From: PALSA-607 sp036501485
GTDB lineage: Bacteria > Actinomycetota > Actinomycetes > Acidothermales > Acidothermaceae
Assembly (NCBI GenBank): GCA_036501485.1
Contig: DASYAG010000102.1
Coordinates: forward strand, 38,269-102,268
Direction of reading: 5' to 3'
Length of the DNA: 64,000 nucleotides
Shown here: positions 49,635-57,703 of the stretch, one piece after another
How the letters are laid out: every line of letters begins with the position of its first letter
Numbering within the stretch: the stretch's first letter is position 1
The notes under the pieces: model-generated
Databases searched by the model: none
The model's input: only the letters and a program-made list of their open reading frames with translations
What the model was told of the DNA's origin: nothing
Translations under genes and position numbers: made by a program

Positions 49635-51710
49635 TCAGTGCTGCGTAACAGAGTGCTGGGTAACGGGGAGGGCGGTCAGCGCCACCTGCGACACGGGCGC
49701 AAGGCGAGGGCGGTACACAATGGGCGCCACCGCGCGCGGGGTGGAGAGTGACGACGTCATCGCGATCTGCGTCAGCGGGCGCGCGATCACGTAGCCCTGG
49801 AGGATGTCGCAACCGAGCATTTGGAGCTCGTGCCACACGTCAACGGTCTCGACGCCTTCGGCGACGACCTGCATGCCGAGGTTGTGCCCGAGTTCGATCG
49901 TCGATCGAACGATCGCGTGGTTCACCGGATCGGCAAGGCCGATCACGAATGACTTGTCGATCTTCAACTCGTTCAGTGGGAGCCGACCCAGATAAGAAAG
50001 CGACGTCGCGCCACTCCCGAAGTCGTCGATCGACAGCTGCACGCCCATGCGTCGCAAGTCGTCGAGCACTTGCCGCACCCGCCCGCTCGATGCCATGACG
50101 CCGTTCTCGGTGACCTCGAGGGTGAGCGCCGCTGCTGGTACACCAGCTCGGTGCAAAGCGACCCAGACGGACTCAGGAAACTCGCGGTCATTCAGCTGAG
50201 CCGGCGCCACGTTGACCGCGACGGTCAGCGTCGGCTCGACTGTTCGCCAACGCCGTAGATCCGCGAGCGCGGTGCCTAGGACAGAAGCGGTCAGGAGCGA
50301 GAGCAGCCCGGTGTGCTCCGCCAGGCTGATGAAGTCGTCCGGCATGATGAGCCCGCGCTCGGGATGCTGCCAACGTGCCAACGCCTCGACACCAATGACG
50401 CCGCCGGTCAGCGCCGAAATCTTTGGCTGGTAGTGCACGATGACCTCGCCGTGCTCGATCGCGCCGCGCAGATCTCCAAGCAGTTCCAGTCGCTCGACCG
50501 TGTTGCGGTCGTCGTCCAGCGAATACAGGCGAACCGCGTTGCGCTCCTCTTTTGCGGTGTAGAGAGCGACGTCGGCGCGACGCAGCAGCGTCGATACGTC
50601 GAGCCCGTGCTCGGGTGCGACCGCGACGCCGATGCTCGCTCCAACGTCGATACGGACGCCGTCCGCAGTAAGTGGCGCGGCCAGCGTCCGAAGCGCAATG
50701 TGCGCAACTATCAGGACGGCGGTTGGCTCGATGTCCGGCACGAGCACTGCGAACTCGTCACCACCAAGGCGACACACCATCGCGTTCGCGCCGAGCGCCG
50801 CAGACAGCCGATCGGCGGCCGCCTCGATCACTTGATCGCCGATGTGGTGTCCGAGCGTGTCGTTAATCTCTTTGAAGTGGTCAAGGTCGACGATCATTAA
50901 CGCGGTCGATGAGCCAGTGACTGATGCGCGGGCCAGCATGGTGGTTGCTGTTCGATGGAACAAGGTCCGGTTTGGCAGACCGGTCAAGGAGTCGTGCAGC
51001 GACTCCTCCTCGCGCTGAATCGCGAGCTTGGCGCTCTTGTGTACGGCGGCGATCGGCAGCACCAGGAGCGGCAGCGCGAAGGCGGAGAAGTCCACCGCGA
51101 TGACCAACACCGGTGCCAGCGCGAGCAATACGCCAGACGTCGACAAGTGGTAGCGAATGTCCATCGGCATCCGCTGAATCGGGTTCTCACCCAACGACAG
51201 AGCGATCACGATGGTGGTGATGACGTGGTTGACGACGAAGAACACGATCGCCGCAGCGAGCGCGCCGAGGACGTCGCGCGGCCGCAGGTCGCGAGCGTCT
51301 TCGAAGAAGCCACGCCCGCTGAACGTTGAGTACGCGAGCCGCGACGCGGTCAAGGTGATGACGTACTGCGCCTGGTTGAAGACGATCCTGCGCAGGTCCT
51401 TGCGCTGACGCATGTCGTCGAGGAGGGTCGCGATGGATTGCGCGCCCAACGCAGCGATGAGAGGCCCGGTCAGCACGAGGGCCAGGCTGAACGAGCTCGA
51501 GATGGTGACCTCGTCGACGCTGCCGTCGCCATGTGAGATCCGGATCGGCCGAAGCTCGCCGATGATCAGGACTGACGCCAGCACCAGGACCGGCACCACG
51601 CCTATGGTCAAGCCGTGTCTCACGGCGTTGAGCACTGCAGATGCGACGAGGAGGGCAGCAACGACAACCGCGATGCCAATGTAGGTATCGAGTTTGCGGC
51701 GAATCGTCAT
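49635..51710 (-). CDS. GGDEF-EAL cyclic di-GMP enzyme, second copy, no I-site
   Basis: 691 aa. Membrane region (about 12-225), GGDEF domain (signature GGDEF 316-320) and EAL domain (EAL 442-444, later DDFGSG and EGVET). The I-site position before GGDEF reads GANA instead of RxxD, so feedback inhibition should be absent. Catalytic residues otherwise look intact. The extreme C-terminus VTQHSVTQH comes from a 15-bp duplication. Two tiny peptide genes with good ribosome sites precede it on the same strand and may be co-transcribed. Paralogue of the 19348-21405 protein. Confidence 0.92.
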   Translation of the reverse strand: MTIRRKLDTYIGIAVVVAALLVASAVLNAVRHGLTIGVVPVLVLASVLIIGELRPIRISHGDGSVDEVTISSSFSLALVLTGPLIAALGAQSIATLLDDMRQRKDLRRIVFNQAQYVITLTASRLAYSTFSGRGFFEDARDLRPRDVLGALAAAIVFFVVNHVITTIVIALSLGENPIQRMPMDIRYHLSTSGVLLALAPVLVIAVDFSAFALPLLVLPIAAVHKSAKLAIQREEESLHDSLTGLPNRTLFHRTATTMLARASVTGSSTALMIVDLDHFKEINDTLGHHIGDQVIEAAADRLSAALGANAMVCRLGGDEFAVLVPDIEPTAVLIVAHIALRTLAAPLTADGVRIDVGASIGVAVAPEHGLDVSTLLRRADVALYTAKEERNAVRLYSLDDDRNTVERLELLGDLRGAIEHGEVIVHYQPKISALTGGVIGVEALARWQHPERGLIMPDDFISLAEHTGLLSLLTASVLGTALADLRRWRTVEPTLTVAVNVAPAQLNDREFPESVWVALHRAGVPAAALTLEVTENGVMASSGRVRQVLDDLRRMGVQLSIDDFGSGATSLSYLGRLPLNELKIDKSFVIGLADPVNHAIVRSTIELGHNLGMQVVAEGVETVDVWHELQMLGCDILQGYVIARPLTQIAMTSSLSTPRAVAPIVYRPRLAPVSQVALTALPVTQHSVTQH
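49638..49664. repeat. 15-nt-period duplication at the GGDEF-EAL stop codon
   Basis: GTGCTGCGTAAC (49638-49649) and GTGCTGGGTAAC (49653-49664) encode the repeated VTQH C-terminus immediately before the stop. Confidence 0.85.
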
Positions 51711-51763
51711 CGGTTGCGGCCCTCCTCTCGGGCGTCGTACTTCTGTGCGCCTAGCGAGCGCGG

Positions 51764-51804
51764 CGATCTAGCGCCACCCTTCGGCGCAGCCGATCTAGCG
51801 CCAC
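51764..51804. repeat. Direct repeat CGATCTAGCGCCAC at the end of a peptide gene
   Basis: Fourteen bases are repeated at 51764-51777 and 51791-51804. On the minus strand each copy encodes Trp-Arg-stop. The second copy is in frame with the first, so read-through of the first TAG would add eight residues ending again in WR. Confidence 0.85.
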
Positions 51805-51866
51805 TTGTGACCGGCGACCAGGACACCATCGGCGTCGACGACGGGCGTCATGAGTTCTGTCTTCAC
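51795..51866 (-). CDS. Tiny peptide gene (23 aa), unknown
   Basis: GTG 51866 with AAGGAG upstream. The peptide reads MKTELMTPVV then DADGVLVAGHKWR. Its C-terminal GHKWR echoes the GWKW end of the peptide gene just upstream. It sits between that gene and the GGDEF-EAL gene, all on the minus strand. Confidence 0.45.
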   Translation of the reverse strand: MKTELMTPVVDADGVLVAGHKWR

Positions 51867-51902
51867 GACGAAAGCTCCTTCCCCTAAGCGGACTGAGGTG
51901 GG

Positions 51903-51938
51903 TTAACTGCGAGCGCAGCGTTAGCTGCGAATGCAGCG
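51903..51938. repeat. 18-bp imperfect tandem repeat between the two peptide genes
   Basis: Copies at 51903-51920 and 51921-51938 differ at three positions. Each contains a CTGC/GCAG mini-hairpin. It may be a spacer with RNA structure. Confidence 0.75.
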
Positions 51939-51940
51939 AA

Positions 51941-52033
51941 CTACCACTTCCAGCCAGCACCGACGACAGCAACGAGGGCTACCAGACCGGTAGCGGACCC
52001 CAGGACACGACCGAACAAACGTGAACGCGACAT
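51941..52033 (-). CDS. Tiny hydrophobic peptide gene (30 aa), unknown
   Basis: ATG 52033 has a near-ideal GGGGAGG six bases upstream. The peptide starts MSRSRLFGRVLGS, continues with a hydrophobic helix of about 16 residues and ends VVGAGWKW. Positive N-terminus plus one helix suggests insertion in the membrane. Second peptide gene and GGDEF-EAL follow. Confidence 0.5.
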   Translation of the reverse strand: MSRSRLFGRVLGSATGLVALVAVVGAGWKW

Positions 52034-52285
52034 ATCAACCTCCCCAAAGCGAGCCAGGCGTCGCGGCAAGTCCGCGGCAGCCACCCTGATGTAAGAGTTG
52101 TCGGCAGCAGGCGTCGCTCGACCCATCGCCCACCCGAGGGAACTCTTTGCACCCGTTTGCTAGCGGCGGATAGCTGACCGCTGTCGCCCCATCCGCAGAT
52201 GCCGACTCCAGGACCCGAACGGACAGAAATGGAACAGACAGGGCGAAGTTGTTTGCGTGCCTTTGTCAGGTTAGTGCCGCGTCGG
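52034..52285. other. 252-nt region upstream of the peptide genes
   Basis: No supported gene. It should hold the promoter of the peptide/GGDEF-EAL unit. I looked for a c-di-GMP riboswitch and did not find its conserved core. Nothing else definite. Confidence 0.5.
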
Positions 52286-53674
52286 TCAGGCCCGGACCAA
52301 CGCCAGCTGCGGCGCCAGCCAAAACGGCGGGAAATAGGCAGCCGCGTTCGACAGCGGCAGCACCTCGTCATGCAGCTCGATCCCGAAGATCTTCGTGACC
52401 ATCGAGCGCCGCTGCTGGATCCTGCTCCACGCGTCGGGGTACAGCGCCGCGAGCTGCAGCCTCAACTCGGCGTCCGCCAGCACCACGCCGTCCTCAATCT
52501 GGGCCGTGTGGTACGCGCTGCCGGTGATCGGGATGATGTCCAGCTGCAGCGCGTTGCCGGAGGCGAACACGACGGGCGACTCGGGGCTGACCGGGGACGA
52601 CGGCCATTCATCGAGGTGAATGAAGTGGCCAGGGTTGAGATAGATGCCGTAGAACGGATCGCCGATCCGGCTAAACGTCACGTCATACAGCTCGCCCGCC
52701 GTCAGGCCGATGCGGATCGTCTCGTACCAGGCGGCGGCAGTGGCGTAGTAGGGCTCGGCAAGCTTCTGCACGTAGTCGGCGGCACCGTCTGGAAGCTGGC
52801 TGGCGTCTTCGACCAGGAATCCGGCCCGAGCGGTGTTGCCACCCCAGTAGCCGAGTCCGGTACAGACCGGATCACCCACCTGCAAGACGCGATCGCCGGC
52901 ACTTGCGACTCCATATGAGGCGTTCGGCCCACTGAGCATCGTCGGGTGATAGCTGAAGGGCAGCAGGATGGGCTGCATCAGTTGCGTCGCCTCGAGCTCG
53001 GTCATCCCAGCCCGGACGCCGCGGAGCAGGCGCCGCACTGCCTCCGACGCGTGCGTTCCAGCGAACTCGAACGCCGCGATCTGGTCGACATCGTTGTCGA
53101 TGCGCAGCCCGCCGTCCGGGCTCATCAGCAGGTCCGTCGAGTTGGTGACACTGTCGACGAGCGCCGCGACCTCTTGCACGATGAAATGCGGTACCTCGAT
53201 CCACCGCTGCGTCTGCGGACCGGTCCAGAATTTCCAGCCGATCAGGCCCACCTGGCGAACGGCGGGAATTGCGATTCCGGCATCACGCAGGACGTCGGAC
53301 AGCGCCACGTCGCCGGGATCCGGCTGCCCGATCAAGCTGAACTTCGGTAGCCGGACGACGTCGATCTTGAAAGGCACCACCCTCGCCCACGCGACGTTCT
53401 CGTTGCCGACGACGAGCCGCGGGGTTTGGCCTGGCACCAGGATCAGCAACGACTCCTCCCAGCGCGGGTCGAAGCCCGTGAGGTAGGACATGTTCGCGAA
53501 GTGCTCGCGGTCGGCGTAGACGATGACGGCGTCGAGACTGCGCTGCGACATCGCTGCGTACACGTTCGCGATCCGGCGCTCGTACGTCGCCCCTGGGATC
53601 ATCGGCTGCTGTCGGGGCACGTCGAACTCGGGCAGTTCGATCTCTGCGAGTTCGACACCCCATTCGCCGCTCAT
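52286..53674 (-). CDS. M24 (pita-bread) family protein lacking metal ligands
   Basis: 462 aa from ATG 53674 with GGGAGG upstream. N-terminal creatinase-like domain, then an M24 fold. In active Xaa-Pro aminopeptidases two Asp of the core metal site lie where this protein has VGDPVCTGLGYWGGNTARAGF-like sequence; those positions read Thr and Asn. The His region (GHFIHLDEW) and a late Glu (AQIEDGVVL) remain. It is thus probably not a di-metal peptidase; a creatinase-like or non-catalytic role is possible. Four-base overlap with the membrane protein gene upstream. Confidence 0.75.
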   Translation of the reverse strand: MSGEWGVELAEIELPEFDVPRQQPMIPGATYERRIANVYAAMSQRSLDAVIVYADREHFANMSYLTGFDPRWEESLLILVPGQTPRLVVGNENVAWARVVPFKIDVVRLPKFSLIGQPDPGDVALSDVLRDAGIAIPAVRQVGLIGWKFWTGPQTQRWIEVPHFIVQEVAALVDSVTNSTDLLMSPDGGLRIDNDVDQIAAFEFAGTHASEAVRRLLRGVRAGMTELEATQLMQPILLPFSYHPTMLSGPNASYGVASAGDRVLQVGDPVCTGLGYWGGNTARAGFLVEDASQLPDGAADYVQKLAEPYYATAAAWYETIRIGLTAGELYDVTFSRIGDPFYGIYLNPGHFIHLDEWPSSPVSPESPVVFASGNALQLDIIPITGSAYHTAQIEDGVVLADAELRLQLAALYPDAWSRIQQRRSMVTKIFGIELHDEVLPLSNAAAYFPPFWLAPQLALVRA

Positions 53675-54135
53675 GACGACCTCCCTTTGATGAGGTCGTG
53701 CCAGAACTGGCGGGCGGCGAGATAGGAGCCACCGCTGGCGATCACCGCGACCGCGATGTCGACGCTGAGGCGACCCTGCTTGGCCCAGTACACATCTTGC
53801 AGGTCGAGGAGCTCGGCGAACTCGTCGACGATCAGCGCGAGCCCAGACCCATAGACGATCGCCAACCCGGTGTGCGGATCTTTGCTGTCCTGGTCTTGCA
53901 GGGCAATCCCGCCGGCGACGGCCACCATGCCGATCCCCCACATGTAGTGGTGGATGTGCTCCCCGCCAAGGGTCACGTTGTGAAAGGGCCCCACGTTGTC
54001 CTTGATGGCATAGGTGATGCCGCGCACCGCGATGAAGGTCGCGGTGAACGCGCTCCAGCTGGTCAGCGCCGTCTGCTGGCGCCTGGTCAGATGGGCGAGC
54101 GCTTCCCGCGGTCGCTTCGTGAGCTCTCCGAGCAT
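53671..54135 (-). CDS. Conserved integral membrane protein, unknown
   Basis: 154 aa with four predicted helices. A conserved-looking GGEHIHHYMWGIG histidine cluster could bind metal or heme. The stop overlaps the ATG of the M24-like gene (ATGA), so the two are coupled. I recall similar actinobacterial hypotheticals but no function. Confidence 0.7.
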   Translation of the reverse strand: MLGELTKRPREALAHLTRRQQTALTSWSAFTATFIAVRGITYAIKDNVGPFHNVTLGGEHIHHYMWGIGMVAVAGGIALQDQDSKDPHTGLAIVYGSGLALIVDEFAELLDLQDVYWAKQGRLSVDIAVAVIASGGSYLAARQFWHDLIKGRSS

Positions 54136-54202
54136 GCGTCAGTTATATAGGTGCGTGGCGTACAGGGCTGCGGTAGGCAGCGGCGTGGTGGATAGCGCTC
54201 GG

Positions 54203-55348
54203 TCAGATAGGGGGCGCCGTACTGCCGCGCACTACGACTTCTGTGCGGATCGGCGGGATCCGCACCGGCCGACCGGCCACCTGATCGAGCACCACACTCG
54301 CGGCCAACCGGCCCTGATCGAACAGCGATTGCGCCACGGTCGTCAGTGGCGGCACGCTCGCAGCGGCAGCCGCGACGTCGTCGAACCCCACAACGGACAG
54401 CTGTCGCGGGACATCCATCCCCGCATTCGCGGCGGCGTCGAGGGTCCCGAGCGCCAGCACGTCAGTGACGCCAAAGACTGCAGTTGGACGCCGATCAGCG
54501 AGCATCCGGGCAGCAGCATCTCTTCCTGCGGCTCGCGAGTTTCGCGCCGCGGCGACGACCGACACCGAGGCCGGATCAATGCCGCCGGCATGAAGTGCGC
54601 GCAGGAATCCAGATACTCGGGCCCGCATGCCGAGTTGGACGCCGGGGACCCGCGCCGGCGCGTCGGGGTCTCCGTCACCGGAGGTGACTGAAGGAACACG
54701 GTCACCGGAGGTGACTGAAGGAGCACGGTCACCGGAGGTCAGGGCATCACCGCCGGCGTAGGGAAGCGGGCCAGCGCTGTCGCCGAAGGTGACGACACCG
54801 AAGCTGGTGTGACCGAGGTCGAGCAGGTGCCGTGCGGCTTTGGCTGCTGCGCGGGCGTTGTCGACACAGATCCTTGGCACGCCCGGAATTTTCGGTTGGC
54901 CCCAGGAGACCACTGGGAGCCGGCGGCCCAAAACGTCGGCTACAGCAGGGTGCCCGGGCACGAGCGATGTGAGGACGAACCCGTCGACGAGCGCGTTGCG
55001 CACGTGCGCGTGCTCGGCATTGACCTCGGTGGGCACGAGCAACAGTGCTTGCCCGGCGTCGGCCAGGCCGCTGGCCAACCCGTGCAGGAACGACACGAGG
55101 CCGGGGTCAGCGAATGCGTACGGCAGCTGCTCGGTCAGCAGCACACCGATGGTGTCGGCCCGCCGCGTTCGTAGCGACCGTCCAGCCGGGTCGGGTCCGG
55201 CGTAGCCGAGCTCCTTCGCGACCGCGAGTACGCGCGCCCGGGTCTCCTCCGACAGCTGGTCGGGCCGGTTGTACGCGTTCGAGACCGTCATCGCTGATAC
55301 GCCGGCGGCTTGCGCGACGGTCTCCAGAGTAGGGCGTCCGGCGGTCAC
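54203..55348 (-). CDS. LacI-family transcriptional regulator with internal repeat
   Basis: About 381 aa from GTG 55348, preceded by AAAGGAG. HTH: PTLETVAQAAGVSAMTVSNAYNRPDQLS; hinge and periplasmic-binding-like effector domain follow. In the effector domain a loop is expanded by a 27-bp tandem repeat (TSGDRAPSV, TSGDRVPSV). Divergent from a PQ-loop transporter gene, which it probably controls in response to a sugar. Confidence 0.9.
   Translation of the reverse strand: MTAGRPTLETVAQAAGVSAMTVSNAYNRPDQLSEETRARVLAVAKELGYAGPDPAGRSLRTRRADTIGVLLTEQLPYAFADPGLVSFLHGLASGLADAGQALLLVPTEVNAEHAHVRNALVDGFVLTSLVPGHPAVADVLGRRLPVVSWGQPKIPGVPRICVDNARAAAKAARHLLDLGHTSFGVVTFGDSAGPLPYAGGDALTSGDRAPSVTSGDRVPSVTSGDGDPDAPARVPGVQLGMRARVSGFLRALHAGGIDPASVSVVAAARNSRAAGRDAAARMLADRRPTAVFGVTDVLALGTLDAAANAGMDVPRQLSVVGFDDVAAAAASVPPLTTVAQSLFDQGRLAASVVLDQVAGRPVRIPPIRTEVVVRGSTAPPI
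54674..54739. repeat. 27-bp in-frame tandem repeat (2.4 copies) inside lacI
   Basis: Copies at 54674-54700 and 54701-54727 differ at one base, with a 12-nt third partial copy. Each begins with the palindrome GTCACC-GGA-GGTGAC. In protein it adds nine residues per unit. Confidence 0.95.
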
Positions 55349-55373
55349 GTGGGCGCTCCTTTCTCCGGTGCTG

Positions 55374-55411
55374 TATCGTTCCACCTGTATCGTTAAAGGA
55401 ACGCGACGATA
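55374..55411. promoter_or_regulatory. Cluster of TATCGT/ACGATA half-sites upstream of lacI
   Basis: TATCGT at 55374-55379 and 55388-55393 lies in a 10-bp direct repeat (CTGTATCGTT), with inverted ACGATA at 55406-55411. Candidate operators in the divergent lacI/transporter promoter region. Confidence 0.45.
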
Positions 55412-55491
55412 TGCCGAGATAACAAGTAGCAGCGGACGATCGCCAGTGATCGCCGTCCCGTCTGAGGAGTATGCACGGTGGGTGCACGGCG

Positions 55492-56139
55492 ATGACCACG
55501 CACGAGATCGCATTCGGTTTTGGTTACCTGGGAGCTGCGCTGGGCGTGGCGATGGTAATCCCCCAGATCATTCGGATTGTGCGGCATCCGTCGCTGCCGG
55601 GCGTGTCACCTACCTCGTGGGCGCTGCTTATCTTCGCGTGCTTGTTATGGATGACCTACGGGCTACGGACTGGTGCCCTGCCACAGATCCCCGGAAACGT
55701 GCTCCTCATCAGCGGCGCCGTGGTGGTCGTGCTCCTGGTCAAGTCGCCGACTTCGCGCGCCCGCCGGGGTTTGCTACTCGCCCTCGGTGCTGGACTGCTC
55801 GAGGTAACGGCTTGGGTGATCCCGCCCAACGCCATCGGCTATCTCGCCTTCGCGGTCGGAACGATCTCCACCTGGCCGCAGCTGTATGACTCGGTCGGCA
55901 ACTGGCGCGGGCATATCAACTCGGGCGTCTCCCTGAGCACGTGGGCGCTTCGGATTGCCTCGCAGGTGTGCTGGCTCACCTACGCCGTCGGTGCCTCCGA
56001 CTTACCTGTCGGAGTCGGCGCTGCTGTCGCCCTGGTCACTGGTGTCGCGATGGTTTCTCTGGAGACTGCCGCGAGAGCGCCCGAGTTCGGATCAGCCCTT
56101 GCCCTCACCGAAACGGCCGAGCTCTCCCCGGTTGGGTAG
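55492..56139 (+). CDS. PQ-loop (SWEET-like) transporter
   Basis: About 215 aa, seven predicted helices with two PQ-loop motifs (MVIPQIIRI and STWPQLYDS), thus a duplicated SemiSWEET-like protein. Such proteins carry sugars or other small solutes. The LacI neighbour supports a sugar. ATG 55492 (MTTHEIAFG) is chosen; an ATG at 55471 lies too close to its GAGGAG. Confidence 0.75.
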   Translation: MTTHEIAFGFGYLGAALGVAMVIPQIIRIVRHPSLPGVSPTSWALLIFACLLWMTYGLRTGALPQIPGNVLLISGAVVVVLLVKSPTSRARRGLLLALGAGLLEVTAWVIPPNAIGYLAFAVGTISTWPQLYDSVGNWRGHINSGVSLSTWALRIASQVCWLTYAVGASDLPVGVGAAVALVTGVAMVSLETAARAPEFGSALALTETAELSPVG

Positions 56140-56201
56140 CCGCGCCGCGTAGAGACCGGCTACTAGGCGCTCTTGACGCGAAGGTCTTTCGCGGCGCATT
56201 C

Positions 56202-56218
56202 TCCTAACCATGTTAGGA
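56202..56218. promoter_or_regulatory. Perfect palindrome overlapping the tetR start codon
   Basis: TCCTAAC-CAT-GTTAGGA. The ATG of tetR (56210) lies in its centre. TTGACG at 56173-56178 could be the -35 of a leaderless promoter. Probable autoregulatory operator. Confidence 0.65.
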
Positions 56219-56824
56219 ACCCCGATACGCGATAGGCAGACGGAACGGCGTGAGGCAACGCGCGCTGAGATTCTCGACGCGGCGTGGGCAATCGCCGCAA
56301 GCAAGGGCCTCGCTGAAGTGACCCTGCGCGATGTCGCGTTGGCAATCGGGATGCAGGCACCGTCGCTGTACTCCTACTTTCCGTCCAAGCTCGCCATCTA
56401 CGACGCCATGTTCGGGCAGGCGTGGACCCAATACAGCGAAGCCTTCGCAGAGGTCGAACTGACGCTTCCGCGGTCGGCGCGTACAGCCATCAAGAAGGTC
56501 GCGCACCTGTTCTTTGACTTCGCGATGGCAAACCCTGCGCGCTACCAGTTGATGAACGAGCGCATCATCCCCGGCTTCGTTCCGACCGTCGAGTCGTATG
56601 CGCCTGCCGTCGATGTGCTCGAGCGCATGCGTAGTCACTTGCACGGATTCGGGGTGACCGATCCGGGCGACGTCGATCTGCTGCTTGCTCTCGTCGGCGG
56701 CTTGATCAACGCCCAGCAAGCGAACGATCCCGGCGGCGACCGGTGGGCACGACTGCTCGACAAGGGAGTCGACATGTTCGCCGACAGCCTGCGCCTACCT
56801 GGAAACCCCAAAAGGAGATCGTGA
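56210..56824 (+). CDS. TetR-family transcriptional regulator
   Basis: 204 aa. HTH: ILDAAWAIAASKGLAEVTLRDVALAIGMQAPSLYSYFPSKLAIYDAMF. There is no ribosome site, and the start is within a palindrome, so the mRNA may be leaderless and self-repressed. The stop overlaps the next gene's ATG (TGATG), so it is co-transcribed with the maleylpyruvate-isomerase-family gene. Confidence 0.9.
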   Translation: MLGTPIRDRQTERREATRAEILDAAWAIAASKGLAEVTLRDVALAIGMQAPSLYSYFPSKLAIYDAMFGQAWTQYSEAFAEVELTLPRSARTAIKKVAHLFFDFAMANPARYQLMNERIIPGFVPTVESYAPAVDVLERMRSHLHGFGVTDPGDVDLLLALVGGLINAQQANDPGGDRWARLLDKGVDMFADSLRLPGNPKRRS

Positions 56825-57606
56825 TGACCGCGACCGCGCCCGCGACACGTGTTTCGGCCCGTCCGCGACTCTCGACGCTCGACCGGTCGACCCTGATGCG
56901 GCTCGCCGCGACCGAGTACGACCGGTTCGCGAACATGCTGGCGACCCTTTCGGAGCAGGACTGGACTCAGGCCACCGATTGCCCGGGCTGGGATGTGCGC
57001 ACGATGGCGAGCCACGTGCTTGGCATGGCGGAGATGGCCGCGTCAGTCCCGCGGGGAATCAGCCAGGCCGTCCGGGCGAAGAAGCGCGGCGGCGTGTTCA
57101 TCGACGCGCTAACCGCAGTGCAGGTGGAGGCCAGAACGAACATGTCTGCGCAGCAACTCATTGACCGCATGCAGCTCGTTGGCCCTCGGGCAGCGCGGGC
57201 TCGCCGCCGCATCCCGGGTATGGTCCGCAACCGCCGCTTGCCCATCCCGCAGCCTGTCGGCACACACGACGAAGACTGGACGATCGGCTACCTGACAGAC
57301 ACGATCCTGACGCGCGACACGTGGATGCACCGCATCGACATCAGCCGCGCCACCAATCGGCCGCTCGAGCTGAGCGCCGACCACGACGGTGTACTCACCT
57401 CCGACGTTGCGCACGAGTGGGCCGCCCGTCATGGTGCGCCATGCGAGCTCCACCTCACCGGAACGGCCGGCGGTACCTGGACTTTTGGGGATGGTAGTAG
57501 TGGCGATGGCGGCGAGTTACTGGTAATCGACGCTATCGACTTCAACCGCACCGTATCGGGACGTGAACAGGGCACGAACCTGCTGCAAACCGCCGTCCCG
57601 TTCTGA
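56824..57606 (+). CDS. Maleylpyruvate isomerase-family (mycothiol-dependent) protein
   Basis: About 260 aa from ATG 56824, with AAGGAG upstream inside tetR. DinB-like four-helix N-terminal domain with the ATDCPGWDVRTMASHVLGMAEM motif and later DTILTRDTWMHRIDI, supplying metal-ligand His residues. The family uses mycothiol as a thiol cofactor. Substrate unknown; local TetR control suggests a detoxification role. Confidence 0.85.
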   Translation: MTATAPATRVSARPRLSTLDRSTLMRLAATEYDRFANMLATLSEQDWTQATDCPGWDVRTMASHVLGMAEMAASVPRGISQAVRAKKRGGVFIDALTAVQVEARTNMSAQQLIDRMQLVGPRAARARRRIPGMVRNRRLPIPQPVGTHDEDWTIGYLTDTILTRDTWMHRIDISRATNRPLELSADHDGVLTSDVAHEWAARHGAPCELHLTGTAGGTWTFGDGSSGDGGELLVIDAIDFNRTVSGREQGTNLLQTAVPF

Positions 57607-57645
57607 TGCGGTGAAGCGCATACGCAATTGATTGCGGATACCGCA
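57607..57645. promoter_or_regulatory. Nested inverted repeats between two genes
   Basis: TGCGGT (57607-57612) pairs with ACCGCA (57640-57645) and encloses CGCAAT-TG-ATTGCG (57623-57636). No clear U-run follows, so it is an operator or a weak terminator. Confidence 0.4.
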
Positions 57646-57703
57646 CCCTTCTCGGCCGCCTTACGATCGCGACACGATCGCACCGCGCACTGGGGAGAAC
57701 ATC

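Noticed and set aside
52034..52285. Possible c-di-GMP or c-di-AMP riboswitch ahead of the GGDEF-EAL unit
   Set aside because: Pieces such as GGGTGCAAAG are present, but the conserved core and its pairing pattern are not.
54674..54739. CRISPR-like repeats
   Set aside because: Units are contiguous without spacers and lie in frame inside a LacI gene; a tandem repeat explains them.
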